DNA from: Clostridia bacterium
GTDB lineage: Bacteria; Bacillota; Clostridia; Christensenellales; Aristaeellaceae
NCBI GenBank assembly: GCA_017448975.1
Contig: JAFSKN010000021.1
Span: forward strand, 1 to 48,757
DNA: 48,757 nucleotides
Reading direction: 5' to 3'
Shown: in pieces, positions 8,634-16,526 of the stretch
Layout of the letters: each line of letters begins with the position of its first letter
How positions within the stretch are numbered: the stretch's first letter is position 1
Made by a program: the position numbers and the translations under genes
Notes under the pieces: generated by a model
Database searches by the model: none
What the model saw: the letters and a program-made list of their open reading frames with translations, nothing else
What the model was told of the DNA's origin: nothing

Positions 8634-9411
8634 GGTAGATCACCTCCCGCGTCAGTTCCCGATACGCGGCAGCCACCTTCCCTTTGGGGTCATGGACGAA
8701 AATGCTTTTCCCCGCGGTGCTTATCTCAGCGGCACGGACAGACAAAGGAATATCCGTGGGGAACATGGTCAGCTTTCCGCCATAGGTATCCCGCAGCAGA
8801 TTGGACATTTCTTTCGCGTAATTCGTCCGGCTGTCTACCATGGTCAGCAAAATGCCCTCGATGCTTAATCCTGGATTGATGTTCTTCTGCATCCTGTGGA
8901 CGGTTTTCAAAAGCTGCTCTAACCCCTTGATGGGCAGATATTGGGCCTGAACAGGGATGATCACATTATTCGCCGCCGCCAGCGCGTTCAGCGTCATCAT
9001 CCCCAGGGAGGGCATACAGTCGATCAGGATATAATCGTATGGCTTCCCGATTTCCGTCAGAATCTGCCGTAAGATCGTCTCCCGGCTGATTGCGCTGATC
9101 AGGTTTAATTCGGTGGCAGCCAGATCAATGCTTGCGGGAAGAAGGTCAACTCCTTCCGAATGATGAAGTATCCCTTCTCCTTTTTCCAGCGGTTTGTCGG
9201 TAAGCACTTTTCTGATCAGATCACTGACCGTTACCGCAAGGGTATCAGGGTGAGGATGGCCTAAACAGACGGTCAAACTTGCCTGGGGATCACTGTCAAC
9301 CAAGAGTACCTTTTTCCCCTCCTGTACCAATCCAACGCCTAAATTGAAGCAGGTGGTTGTTTTTCCCACCCCGCCCTTTTGATTGGCCAGGGCGATAATC
9401 GTTTGGTTCAC
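8590..9411 (-). CDS. parA: ParA/Soj-family partition ATPase
   Basis: A 273-residue deviant Walker ATPase. The N-terminal NQKGGVGKTTTCFNL is the KGGxxKT signature, LLVDSDPQASL is the Walker A' segment and YILIDCMPSLGMM is Walker B. The length and domain order are those of plasmid and element ParA without an N-terminal HTH extension. It starts at GTG with AAGGAGG about 6-7 bases upstream. It is preceded by a strong terminator-like hairpin (9436-9476), so it may be transcribed from its own promoter or only by readthrough. It forms a unit with parB. Confidence 0.93.
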   Translation of the reverse strand: MNQTIIALANQKGGVGKTTTCFNLGVGLVQEGKKVLLVDSDPQASLTVCLGHPHPDTLAVTVSDLIRKVLTDKPLEKGEGILHHSEGVDLLPASIDLAATELNLISAISRETILRQILTEIGKPYDYILIDCMPSLGMMTLNALAAANNVIIPVQAQYLPIKGLEQLLKTVHRMQKNINPGLSIEGILLTMVDSRTNYAKEMSNLLRDTYGGKLTMFPTDIPLSVRAAEISTAGKSIFVHDPKGKVAAAYRELTREVIYHEKQRHKHKSDLLR

Positions 9412-9721
9412 GCGGTTTCCTCCTTTTCCGTGAAATGAAAAAGGCGTCCAGAAAGTCGAATAACTGTCTGAACGCCGTACTGATCCGCGATTTCCGCGCG
9501 GCTTTATATGAAGTTGTGTCCGGGCTTTTCAAGATAAAACTTACGTACCGTGTATGTACTGGACAATAGGGCTCAGGCGGTTCCTTCCAGCCTGATTGCC
9601 GCTGATATTGCGCCGTGTTTGCCTGCTCATATGACGTACACCCGTTCATCCGTTCACAGGCAGGGCAGACCAGCCGCCCCTCCGGGACATACGCGCCGCA
9701 GATCACGCAGGTATCGTCCAT
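9296..9721 (-). CDS. Small double-CxxC zinc-ribbon protein
   Basis: The N-terminus reads MDDTCVICGAYVPEGRLVCP, giving two CxxC pairs about 11-12 residues apart, a likely zinc ribbon of a kind common in small proteins of Firmicutes conjugative elements. It starts one base after the antirepressor stop, with AGGAGGAG as ribosome site, so the start is well supported. The frame stays open to 9296 (141 residues), overlapping parA by 116 bases. The part past about residue 85 runs through the terminator hairpin and parA ribosome site, which is odd, and the functional protein may be shorter in related elements. Function unknown. Confidence 0.6.
   Translation of the reverse strand: MDDTCVICGAYVPEGRLVCPACERMNGCTSYEQANTAQYQRQSGWKEPPEPYCPVHTRYVSFILKSPDTTSYKAARKSRISTAFRQLFDFLDAFFISRKRRKPREPNDYRPGQSKGRGGKNNHLLQFRRWIGTGGEKGTLG
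9436..9476 (-). terminator. Intrinsic terminator upstream of parA
   Basis: Read on the minus strand: GGCGTTCAGA, a 14-base loop, TCTGGACGCC, then TTTTTC. The arms are nearly identical to those of the hairpin at 10671-10712, and the loop-proximal CAGA/TCTG is shared with 11159-11187. Confidence 0.7.
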
Positions 9722-9722
9722 T

Positions 9723-10643
9723 TTACTGCTCCTCCTGTTCTTTTTTCTTTTTTCTCCGGCATTGCCGAATCTGCTCCTGGCTTTCCTCCTTCGGTTTCCA
9801 GCCTGCTTCCCGCATTTTCTTGTCAATGAATTGGCGGCCTTTCTGTGTCCATTTCATGACCAAGCGCACCCTTTCAACCCCGTCGCATGTGCGAACATAG
9901 GTAACGGTCTTGGTATAGCCTTTCCCGACATACGGCGAATACAGAACCCAGCATCCGTCGCATTTATACTGGATATGCTTGTCATGCAGGAATTTGTTCA
10001 GCTTGCGCGCCGACCAATCATAAGTCTTGGCAATGGCTGTTGCGCTGAAAACGTCTTCCGAGTTCAGTACGCGGTCACAGTAATCCACCTTGGGCCGCAT
10101 CTGCTTCACGATTTTGCTTTGTTTCTGAATCACGGCGTCCTGGTTTTTCAGCGCCTTCTTCTGCTGCATGATAATGACGGCCTGAACAGCCAATTCCTTT
10201 TGCCGCGCCTCAAGGTTTGCCGACAATTCCAGATTTCTTTCGCTGGATTCCTGCAATCGCTGCCGGTATACGCTGATCTCACGTTCAGTCGCTTCCGCTG
10301 AACGCCGCATTTCCTGCCGCATCCTTTGCTCCGCTTCCACCAGTTGTCTGCGTAGCATCCCGCATACGGGAGATTTTTCAATCAGGCAGATTTCCTTTGC
10401 CACCGTCACCGTGAACAGATGGTCGATCTTCTTTCCCGGCATCAGGACGTTATCTCCACGCCGGACATTTTTGACCAGCGTACTGTAATCACGCCCTTCA
10501 CGCAATTCCAGCTTATCGCATACCCGCCTGAACCAGTGCCGGTATTCCGTCCGAATCCCCAACGCTTTATGAAGCTGGGTGCCAAGAACCCCAGGCATAT
10601 TCTCCGCTTCACAGAAGCAGGGAATATTCACAAGGTCGTTCAT
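9723..10643 (-). CDS. Phage-type antirepressor (AntA/AntB + KilAC)
   Basis: A 306-residue DNA-binding regulator. Residues ~10-100 resemble AntA/AntB antirepressor N-termini (LHKALGIRTEYRHWFRR, then REGRDYSTLVKN). A coiled-coil segment of about 90 residues follows (RQRLQESSERNLELSANLEAR and onward). The C-terminal KilAC domain begins at YCDRVLNSEDVFSATAIAK and contains WSARKLNKFLHDK and YTKTVTYV, ending in a K/Q/E-rich tail. Such proteins counteract phage or element repressors or act as regulators themselves. It starts at ATG with AAAGGAGGAATAGGAA upstream. It is the first gene downstream of the terminator at 10671-10712 and is immediately followed by the zinc-ribbon gene. Confidence 0.85.
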   Translation of the reverse strand: MNDLVNIPCFCEAENMPGVLGTQLHKALGIRTEYRHWFRRVCDKLELREGRDYSTLVKNVRRGDNVLMPGKKIDHLFTVTVAKEICLIEKSPVCGMLRRQLVEAEQRMRQEMRRSAEATEREISVYRQRLQESSERNLELSANLEARQKELAVQAVIIMQQKKALKNQDAVIQKQSKIVKQMRPKVDYCDRVLNSEDVFSATAIAKTYDWSARKLNKFLHDKHIQYKCDGCWVLYSPYVGKGYTKTVTYVRTCDGVERVRLVMKWTQKGRQFIDKKMREAGWKPKEESQEQIRQCRRKKKKEQEEQ

Positions 10644-10670
10644 TTCCTATTCCTCCTTTTTCTGGAAATG

Positions 10671-10712
10671 AAAAAAGGCGTCCAGAGGTTTTTTCTTCTC
10701 TGAACGCCTTTT
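10671..10712 (-). terminator. Terminator between the small basic protein and the antirepressor
   Basis: Perfect or near-perfect arms AAAAGGCGTTCAGAG / CTCTGGACGCCTTTTTT with a 10-base loop; the symmetry and T-runs on both sides would allow bidirectional action. It is a sister of the hairpin at 9436-9476. Confidence 0.75.
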
Positions 10713-10729
10713 ATTGCGGAAGTAATTTG

Positions 10730-11080
10730 CTATTCATTTGTGGCAATCTTGTTCTCATCCGATTCGGCGGACGTGTTTGCTATCTGTCTGGCTTTCATTC
10801 GCCGGTTCCATTTTCTGATCCTGGAGGAAACGACCCGTCCAACTTCGCGGAATGGTATCCAAACGCCTCTGCTTCTGATTTTTTTGAAAACCCTTTGGAG
10901 AAGTGTTCGCTTTTCCTGATTTGTCATTGGCTGGTTCGTTGTCGAAGTGATGCTGTCATACACGAATCTTGCATCAGCCAGAATCCTTCTCTTTTGATTC
11001 GGGCTTAACTCACTCCATTTTTTTCTGACCTGATAGCTTCGTTTTTTCAGATCATTGGTTTTGTTCCTTTCTGCTTCCAT
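10730..11080 (-). CDS. Small basic protein of unknown function
   Basis: A 116-residue protein rich in Lys/Arg, with no recognised domain. Two helical basic stretches (KKRSYQVRKKWSELSPNQKRR and SSRIRKWNRRMKARQ) suggest nucleic-acid contact, but this is inference. The start is well supported by ATAGGAGGT five bases before ATG. It is bracketed by two related terminators (10671-10712 and 11151-11187), so it is probably expressed as a single-gene unit. It is the first intact gene inside the right end of the element. Confidence 0.65.
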   Translation of the reverse strand: MEAERNKTNDLKKRSYQVRKKWSELSPNQKRRILADARFVYDSITSTTNQPMTNQEKRTLLQRVFKKIRSRGVWIPFREVGRVVSSRIRKWNRRMKARQIANTSAESDENKIATNE

Positions 11081-11150
11081 AGATACCTCCTATGTTCAGT
11101 TCATTTTTGGCAGCATCTTCATGACCCCATCGTTTTCTCAATTAGATATA

Positions 11151-11187
11151 CAAAAAAATAGTGTTCAGACACGGAATCTGAACACTA
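11151..11187 (-). terminator. Intrinsic terminator at the right end of the element
   Basis: Minus strand: an 11-bp perfect stem TAGTGTTCAGA / TCTGAACACTA with a 7-base loop, followed by a run of seven T. It would stop transcription entering from the integrase-remnant side. Confidence 0.75.
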
Positions 11188-11371
11188 ATCTTTCTGGATC
11201 TTCAGTTTCAATTTCCAGAAAATGTTTTGTCGCAAATAATACGGCCCTCCTTCCCGCGACGGCGTTTTGCTGCTTTTCAAGGCTGGAAAAGGGATTGAAT
11301 CAGCAGCGACAAACGGATCAAACCCTTGCGGCACAAGGCTTTTCCGTTTTGTCGCAATTATACCATCAGGG
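11188..11371. repeat. Gene-free stretch with repeated TTTTGTCGCAA motifs
   Basis: No coding sequence is supported here. The stretch holds a direct repeat at 11225-11242 and 11347-11364 (TTTTGTCGCAA followed by an A/T-rich TAATAC or TATACC) and one inverted copy of the core (GCGACAAA, 11306-11313). On the minus strand the two direct copies read as TATTAT or TATAAT followed by TTGCGACAAAA, so they may be paired operator/promoter sites or recombinase-binding sites. Function is not known. Confidence 0.4.
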
Positions 11372-11548
11372 CACACCTACGCCGTGGCGTCCATCCGCGC
11401 CGGGGATGATGTAAAAACAATCAGCGCGAACCTGGGCCATGCCACCGTTGCTTTTACCCTTGACAAATATGCCCACTATACGGAAGCCATGCGGCAAGAT
11501 TCAGCAAGCAGGATGGAAGCGTTTATGACAGGGATTGAAAATGTCTAA
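11372..11548 (+). pseudogene. C-terminal remnant of a tyrosine-recombinase integrase
   Basis: The reading frame resembles integrase only from HTYAVASIRAGDDVKT onward, then ISANLGHATVAFTLDKYAHY. This covers the catalytic HTYA region, the LGH histidine and the DKYAHY nucleophile tyrosine. The upstream catalytic arginine region (xxLRH) and everything N-terminal is gone; the preceding bases read as unrelated sequence. About 58 codons survive of the usual 350-400. It therefore cannot catalyse recombination, and the element is probably immobile unless another recombinase lies to the left. Its position, about 200 bp from the 3' end of tRNA-Trp, is where an element's integrase is expected. Confidence 0.8.
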
Positions 11549-11710
11549 TGAATGACAATAAATGCAAAAGGCTTTACACGCTCAAACCCTTGAAAAATAA
11601 GGCTTCGCGGGTATTTTTGCAATAAATGCAATGAGTGTATAAGAGCAACAAAAAATCCCTTAAAAAACCCGTAAAGGGTAAAATAAAGGGTAAATGACTG
11701 TTTTTGAGCA
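11549..11710. other. AT-rich spacer with short direct repeats between integrase remnant and tRNA (att-like)
   Basis: No gene. Two copies of AATAAATGCAA (11567-11577, 11621-11631) and two overlapping-phase copies of AAAGGGTAAA (11673-11682, 11685-11694) lie here. Pairs of short direct repeats next to an integrase are typical arm-type sites of tyrosine-recombinase elements. That reading is inference. Confidence 0.4.
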
Positions 11711-11750
11711 AAGAAAAAGCCCTGAAACGCTTATGTTTCAAGGCTTTTCT
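11711..11750 (-). terminator. Terminator of tRNA-Trp
   Basis: Minus strand: GCCTTGAAAC, loop, GTTTCAGGGC, then TTTTTC, six bases past the tRNA 3' end. Confidence 0.75.
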
Positions 11751-11755
11751 TGAAG

Positions 11756-11826
11756 CAGGGGAAGAAGGATTCGAACCCTCAACAAAGGTTTTGGAGACCC
11801 ACGTGTTACCATTACACCATTCCCCT
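11756..11826 (-). tRNA. tRNA-Trp (anticodon CCA)
   Basis: 71 nt. A perfect 7-bp acceptor stem (AGGGGAA / TTCCCCT) with discriminator G, anticodon loop CTCCAAA (CCA at 34-36) and TTCGAAT T-loop. CCA is not encoded. Its 3' end faces the mobile element, so it is the likely attachment site. Confidence 0.93.
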
Positions 11827-11839
11827 ACGCAACGGGCAT

Positions 11840-11868
11840 ATTATAACGCAAGCGAGGCGCGTTGTCAA
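11840..11868 (-). promoter_or_regulatory. Consensus sigma-A promoter of tRNA-Trp
   Basis: TTGACA, 17 bases, TATAAT on the minus strand, 14 bp upstream of the mature tRNA. Confidence 0.9.
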
Positions 11869-11911
11869 CAGTTTTTTTTGAAGGTGGACAGAACGCAGGA
11901 AACGGAGGCGC

Positions 11912-11940
11912 TTGCCATTTCCCGCGTGTTTTTATATAAT
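11912..11940 (+). promoter_or_regulatory. Promoter of the P-loop kinase gene
   Basis: TTGCCA, 17 bases, TATAAT. Its position excludes the upstream in-frame ATG at 11939 and supports a start at 11978. Confidence 0.8.
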
Positions 11941-11977
11941 GGGGAATGAAAAAAGCGTGAAGAATCGGGGCTTGCGT

Positions 11978-12727
11978 ATGATTGAGCATCATGTGACCAT
12001 GAACGGGATTGACGTGCTGGCGCGGTACAGTCAGCGGGCGGTAAAAGATATTTTTCTGCCGCTGCTGAGAAAACTGGCGGGCTTGCGGCAGGAAAAGGGC
12101 GGCAGGGTGCTGGCGATGCTGGCCGCCCCGCCCGGCGCGGGGAAAAGCACGCTGCTGAGTTTCCTGGAACGGTTGGCGCGGGAGAAGGGGCTTTGCGGCA
12201 TCCAGGCCATCGGCATGGACGGCTTCCACAGGCGGCAGGATGATCTTTTGTCCCACGAGATTGAACGGGACGGGCAGCTGATCCCCATGGTGGCCATCAA
12301 GGGCGCGCCCGTTACTTTTGAATTGGAGCGCCTTACGGAACGGGTGAAAAGGGTGGCGGCGGGGGAGAGATGCGGCTGGCCCGTATACGACAGGCTGCTT
12401 CACAATCCGGTGGAAGACGCCCTGCGGGTGGACGGCGATATCGTGCTGCTGGAGGGCAACTATCTGCTGCTGGACATGGACGGATGGCGCGATTTGAAAA
12501 CCTGTGCGGATTACACCGTTTCCATCCGTGCCGATGAAGGGCTTCTGCGGAATCGCCTGATCGAAAGGCGGATCAAAACAGGCGTGGAAAAAGACGCGGC
12601 CACCCAATTTGTGGATTTCAGCGATATGCCCAACGTGCGCCTCTGCCTGGAAAAAACGATGCCCGCCGATGTGCAGCTGGCCATCGACGGGCTGGGCGAT
12701 TATCACATGATAAACATTACAGGGTGA
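11978..12727 (+). CDS. Nucleoside/nucleotide kinase family protein (uridine-kinase-like P-loop)
   Basis: A 249-residue cytosolic kinase. Walker A is APPGAGKSTLLSFL, GMDGFHRRQDD corresponds to the substrate-binding DxxFHxxxD region of the YggC/pantothenate-kinase-like P-loop family, and VLLEGNYLLLDMDGW is the Walker-B-like EGNY element. The late RLIERRIKTG is lid-like. The family phosphorylates small hydroxylated substrates, often sugars or nucleosides; the substrate cannot be told from sequence. The ATG at 11978 is the first after the promoter and has only a weak GGGG ribosome site. It converges on the Na/Pi gene with an 11-bp overlap of 3' ends. Confidence 0.8.
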   Translation: MIEHHVTMNGIDVLARYSQRAVKDIFLPLLRKLAGLRQEKGGRVLAMLAAPPGAGKSTLLSFLERLAREKGLCGIQAIGMDGFHRRQDDLLSHEIERDGQLIPMVAIKGAPVTFELERLTERVKRVAAGERCGWPVYDRLLHNPVEDALRVDGDIVLLEGNYLLLDMDGWRDLKTCADYTVSIRADEGLLRNRLIERRIKTGVEKDAATQFVDFSDMPNVRLCLEKTMPADVQLAIDGLGDYHMINITG

Positions 12728-14468
12728 ACCGGGCAGCGTAATCCTCGTAAGCGATCTGGAAGGACAGGGACTGGGCTTCCTTGATGCGGCGCAGCCCGGC
12801 GTGGGTATCGAAAGCGTCCTCCTCCAGCTCCAGCATGGCAACAGCGATGTTGGAGCAGTGGTCGCTGACGCGCTCGATGCTGGTGAGCACATCGTTGAAC
12901 ACGAAGCCCTGCCGGATGGTGCAGTTGCCCTGCTGCAGGCGCTCGATGTGGCGGCGCTTGGACTCGTCGCAAAGCTGATCGATCAGTTCCTCCAGAGGTT
13001 CCACCCGGGAAGCGAGGGACAGATCGCTCTTTTCAAAGGCTTCGGTGGTCAGCCGCACGATCTCGCGCACAGCGGCGCTGAGCACGGAAAGCTCACGGGT
13101 GGCCTGATCGGAAAAATCGATTTTCTTTTCGTGGATTTCCTCGGCGCTCTGGGCGATGTTCAGGGCGTGATCCGAAATACGCTCAAAGTCCGTCAGCGTG
13201 TGCAGGTATTTGGAAACGTCCTCGTTCTGGCGGCGGGTAAGCTCCCGGCCCGTCAGCTTCACCAGATAGGAACCCAGCGCGTCCTCGTATTTGTCGCAGT
13301 CGGATTCCATCTTTTCTACTTCGGCGAACCCTTCCTTGGAATAATTGGCCGTCAGCGACAGGGCGGCGGACAGGGCTTCCCTGGCGCGCTCCGCCATATC
13401 CACGATGGTCAGGCGGCTTTGCTCCACGGCCAGGGCCGGGTGGGAAAGAAAGCGTTCCTCCAGCCGCACGGTAAGCTGATCGGCTTCCTGCGGCTTTTCT
13501 TTTACGATCAGGCGCACCAGCTTTTCCAGCGCGTCCGTGAAGGGCAGCAGCAACAGCACCATGGCAAGGCGCAGGACGGTGTTCACAAAGGCCAGGGAGA
13601 AGGGATTCATAATGGTTTTCACGAAGGGGAACTGGATGAATGCTTCCGCCAGATAGAACAGCGCCGCGCAGACGATCACGCTGATCGTGGCGGCCACCAG
13701 GTATACCGCCGCCGTGCGCTTGCCGTCGGCGTTGGCGCCCAGGGCGGAAAGCAGCACGGGAAACGCCGCGCCGATGGCGACGCCCATGAGCAGGGGCAGG
13801 GCGGATTCAAAGGACATGGCCCCGGTGATGGAAAGGGCCTGCACGATACCGACGGCGGCGGAGGCGGACTGGAGAATGCCCGTAAACAGCGTGCCGGCCA
13901 GGATGCCCAGCACGGGGTTGGACAGGGTGGCCAAAGTACCGGTAAACCAGGGCTGTTTGCCCAGATCGGAAACCGCGTTGCTCATGACGCTCATGCCGAA
14001 CATGAGCACCGTGAAGCCCATCAGGATATCGCCCAAATGCTGCTGTTCCTTCTTTTTGGAAAATACCCGCAGGAACACGCCGATCATGGCAACGATGCCG
14101 GTCAGGGTGGCGGTGGAAAGCAGGCTCAGGATGCCGGAGCTGCCCTCAATGTAGCTCAGGCTGATGATCCAGCCGGTGATGGAGGTGCCAAGGATGGCCC
14201 CCAGGATCACCCCGATGGCCTGGCGCAGCTTCATCATGCCCGCGTTGACGAAGCCCACCACCATCACGGACGTGGCGCAGGAGGATTGGATCACCGCCGT
14301 GACGCCCGTGCCCAGAAGCACGCCGCGAAAGGTGGTGCTGGAGAGCCGGTAAAGCACCAGCTCCAGTTGGTTTCCGGCTACGCGCTTGAGCCCGTCGCCC
14401 ATGAGCGTCATGCCGAACAGGAACAGGGCGATACCGCTGCCCAAGGAAATGATCTGAGAAATGTCCAT
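12717..14468 (-). CDS. Na+/phosphate cotransporter family protein with PhoU-like C-terminus
   Basis: A 583-residue membrane protein. It starts MDISQIISLGSGIALFLFGM and contains the paired inverted-repeat QSS signatures of the NptA/PNaS family (VTAVIQSSCATSVMVVGF and LFTGILQSASAAVGIVQAL). About nine hydrophobic helices occupy residues 1-310. The soluble C-terminal ~240 residues are helical and PhoU-like (DFERISDHALNIAQSAEEI and SIERVSDHCSNIAVAMLEL are the two ExxRxxDHxxNIA metal-site motifs). It probably imports phosphate with sodium. It starts at ATG with AGAAGGGAA upstream and lies 82 bp downstream of the GH67 gene on the same strand, without obvious functional linkage. Confidence 0.92.
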   Translation of the reverse strand: MDISQIISLGSGIALFLFGMTLMGDGLKRVAGNQLELVLYRLSSTTFRGVLLGTGVTAVIQSSCATSVMVVGFVNAGMMKLRQAIGVILGAILGTSITGWIISLSYIEGSSGILSLLSTATLTGIVAMIGVFLRVFSKKKEQQHLGDILMGFTVLMFGMSVMSNAVSDLGKQPWFTGTLATLSNPVLGILAGTLFTGILQSASAAVGIVQALSITGAMSFESALPLLMGVAIGAAFPVLLSALGANADGKRTAAVYLVAATISVIVCAALFYLAEAFIQFPFVKTIMNPFSLAFVNTVLRLAMVLLLLPFTDALEKLVRLIVKEKPQEADQLTVRLEERFLSHPALAVEQSRLTIVDMAERAREALSAALSLTANYSKEGFAEVEKMESDCDKYEDALGSYLVKLTGRELTRRQNEDVSKYLHTLTDFERISDHALNIAQSAEEIHEKKIDFSDQATRELSVLSAAVREIVRLTTEAFEKSDLSLASRVEPLEELIDQLCDESKRRHIERLQQGNCTIRQGFVFNDVLTSIERVSDHCSNIAVAMLELEEDAFDTHAGLRRIKEAQSLSFQIAYEDYAARFTL

Positions 14469-14550
14469 AAGCGTTCCCTTCTGTGATCAGCTTACTGTGG
14501 CGCATAAATTCGCCATGCACGATGGAGCATACGGCGGATCGTCGGGTGGA

Positions 14551-16392
14551 TCAATCGTAAATTGTTCTTCCCTTGGCGTCGGGTACGCCGCAGAAACGGT
14601 GGAAGAAGGTGTTCAGGATATCGCACCACTCCCGGGCGTTGCTCACCTGGGCCTCCATACGCTGCCGGGCTTCCTGTCGGTCGGGTTCGGGCAGGGAGAG
14701 CTTTTCCAGTTCCCGCGCCATGGTCTTGACCTGTTCGCAGCCCTCGAAATGATCGTCGTACAGGCGCTGAATCAGGGTGCGGCCGTTCCGCATGATAAAA
14801 TCATAGGGCAGGCGGTGGAAGAACAGCAGCAGATTGTCCGGGCAAGTATCCGGGGAAGCGTACAGGGCTTTCAGGGCCGGGGGATACTGGCTCAAGTAGC
14901 CGGTGCCTTTTTCGCTGCGATCGATGCCAACGGCGTTCCGATCGGCCCGGCTGTAGGTGCCCCACGCCTGGAATTCGTAGCCGTAGGGGTTGGGGCCGTA
15001 GTGGCTGTTGGGGGTGATCATCCAGCACAGGCCCAAATTGGCGGTGTACTTTTCATACACGGAACGGCTGCGAAGCAGCATAGCCGTCAGGATATTGGTT
15101 TGGCTCTCGGGCAGGCCGTAGGTGAGGGCGGCCCACATGCGGATCACCATTTCGGGGTCGCTGTCCGGGTTCCAGGCGAACAGGCCGTAGGCGAACAGGT
15201 TCAGGGCCGCGAAGGGGTGGCCCGTCCAGCAATCGTCCCGGCCCAGGTTGCTCACCGCCGCGATGGCAGACACCCGTTCCTTGCCCATCTGGTCGAAGAC
15301 TTCCCGCCACAGGGGCGGCATGGCGTACAAATCGATCTGCTGGCCGGTGTATTCCTGGGCAAGCTGGTATTCGATGGCTAAGGAAGTGCGTTCCATGCCC
15401 AGCAGCAGGGGCGACAGGGGCTCCCGCACCTGGAAATCGTAGGGGCCGTGCTTCACCTGCAAAATTACGTTTTCGTCAAACGCGCCGTCTAAAGGCGTGT
15501 ACAGGTCGTAGGCGGCCCGGGGACGGTCGGTTTTCGTGTCCCGCCAGTCCTGCATGCAGTTGTACACGAAAGCGCGCCACACCAGCTTCCCGCCGTAGGG
15601 GCGGATGGCCCGGGCCAGCATGTTGGCCCCCTCGGCGTGGGTGCGGCCATAGGTGTTGGGGCCGGGGCGGTGTTCGCTGTCGGCCTTCACCAGGAAGCCC
15701 GCCAAATCGGGCATGGCAGCCCAGACCCGTTTGGACGTTTCCGCCCACCAGCTTTGCACCCGCTCATCCAGGGGATCGGCGGTGCCCACGTCCTTGATGG
15801 GCTGGGAAAAATCGATGGACAGCATCAGCCGCACGCCGAAGGGACGAAGCAGGGCGGCAAAGGCGCTCACTTCCGCAAGGAATCCTTCAATCAGCTGTTG
15901 GGCGGGCTGGTGCACGTTCACGTTGTTCAGGCACAGCACGTTGACGCCCACGCTGCCCAGCATGCGCCCAAGCTGCCGGATGCGGGCGGGGTCGTAGGAG
16001 AATTTCCCGCCCTCGAACCACAGGGAACGGCCCGCGTAGCCCCTCTCGACGTCGCCGCTCATGTTGTCCCAGCAGTTCAGCATGCGCAGGGGGTAATAGG
16101 GCTTCTGAACGCCCTGGGGGAGAGCCGCCCCCGTTTCCAGGGCGAAAATCAGGGCGTACACCCCGTACAGCAGCCCCGTTTCCCCACCCCGGACGGTATA
16201 GCCGGAGGCCTTTTTCATGATTTCATAGGCTTCGCCGAGCGCGTCTTCCTTTTGAAAGGCAACGCTTTCGGATTTGTCGTCAAAATAGGATTTGGCTTCA
16301 ATTTCCGCCACCGCCGAGGGGGTGTTCGCTTCCGCCGGGATGGGCTGAGGCAGCGCCCGCAGCCAGGACAGACGGTCTTTCCAGGAACTCAT
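14551..16392 (-). CDS. aguA: GH67 alpha-glucuronidase
   Basis: A 613-residue intracellular enzyme that removes 4-O-methyl-glucuronic acid from the non-reducing end of aldouronic acids released from xylan. By analogy with the Geobacillus enzyme, the catalytic residues correspond to Glu240 (KADSEHRPGP), Asp319 (KHGPYDFQVREP) and Glu347 (AQEYTGQQ). GYAGRSLWFEGGKFS and WDNMSGDVERGYAG are also typical of GH67. There is no signal peptide, so it acts on imported oligosaccharides. The ATG at 16392 has AAGGAG nine bases upstream; a GTG at 16398 is too close to that site. It follows the GH39 xylosidase in the same direction, separated by a 131-bp gap that carries an imperfect inverted repeat. Confidence 0.95.
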   Translation of the reverse strand: MSSWKDRLSWLRALPQPIPAEANTPSAVAEIEAKSYFDDKSESVAFQKEDALGEAYEIMKKASGYTVRGGETGLLYGVYALIFALETGAALPQGVQKPYYPLRMLNCWDNMSGDVERGYAGRSLWFEGGKFSYDPARIRQLGRMLGSVGVNVLCLNNVNVHQPAQQLIEGFLAEVSAFAALLRPFGVRLMLSIDFSQPIKDVGTADPLDERVQSWWAETSKRVWAAMPDLAGFLVKADSEHRPGPNTYGRTHAEGANMLARAIRPYGGKLVWRAFVYNCMQDWRDTKTDRPRAAYDLYTPLDGAFDENVILQVKHGPYDFQVREPLSPLLLGMERTSLAIEYQLAQEYTGQQIDLYAMPPLWREVFDQMGKERVSAIAAVSNLGRDDCWTGHPFAALNLFAYGLFAWNPDSDPEMVIRMWAALTYGLPESQTNILTAMLLRSRSVYEKYTANLGLCWMITPNSHYGPNPYGYEFQAWGTYSRADRNAVGIDRSEKGTGYLSQYPPALKALYASPDTCPDNLLLFFHRLPYDFIMRNGRTLIQRLYDDHFEGCEQVKTMARELEKLSLPEPDRQEARQRMEAQVSNAREWCDILNTFFHRFCGVPDAKGRTIYD

Positions 16393-16425
16393 ACGCACAA
16401 TCTCCTTACGATACTTTTAAAATCG

Positions 16426-16526
16426 GGAAAAGTGAAAAATGGAAAGTGAAAAGTGGAATTTAATATGGCAACGGACGATAACAAAACGCTGTTAAACAAA
16501 ATTTTCACTTTTCAATTTCCACTTTA
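16426..16526. repeat. Imperfect inverted repeat of GAAAAGTG-like units between GH39 and GH67
   Basis: The left arm (16426-16462) is built of GAAAAGTGAAAAATGG-type units; the right arm (16500-16526) is its rough complement and overlaps the GH39 stop codon. The AT-rich centre has no coding. It can fold into a long hairpin and may act as a processing or partial-termination site inside the operon. It has the same design as the element at 23377-23483. Confidence 0.5.

Noticed and set aside
11756-11826. tRNA-Gln or tRNA-Gly at this locus
   Set aside because: The D-arm resembles several tRNAs, but the loop CTCCAAA places CCA at 34-36 and the stem register fits only Trp.
12801-14486. Long + strand open frame (561 codons) opposite the Na/Pi gene
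   Set aside because: Gly/His/Gln-rich shadow of a GC-rich membrane-protein gene with no recognisable domain or ribosome site.
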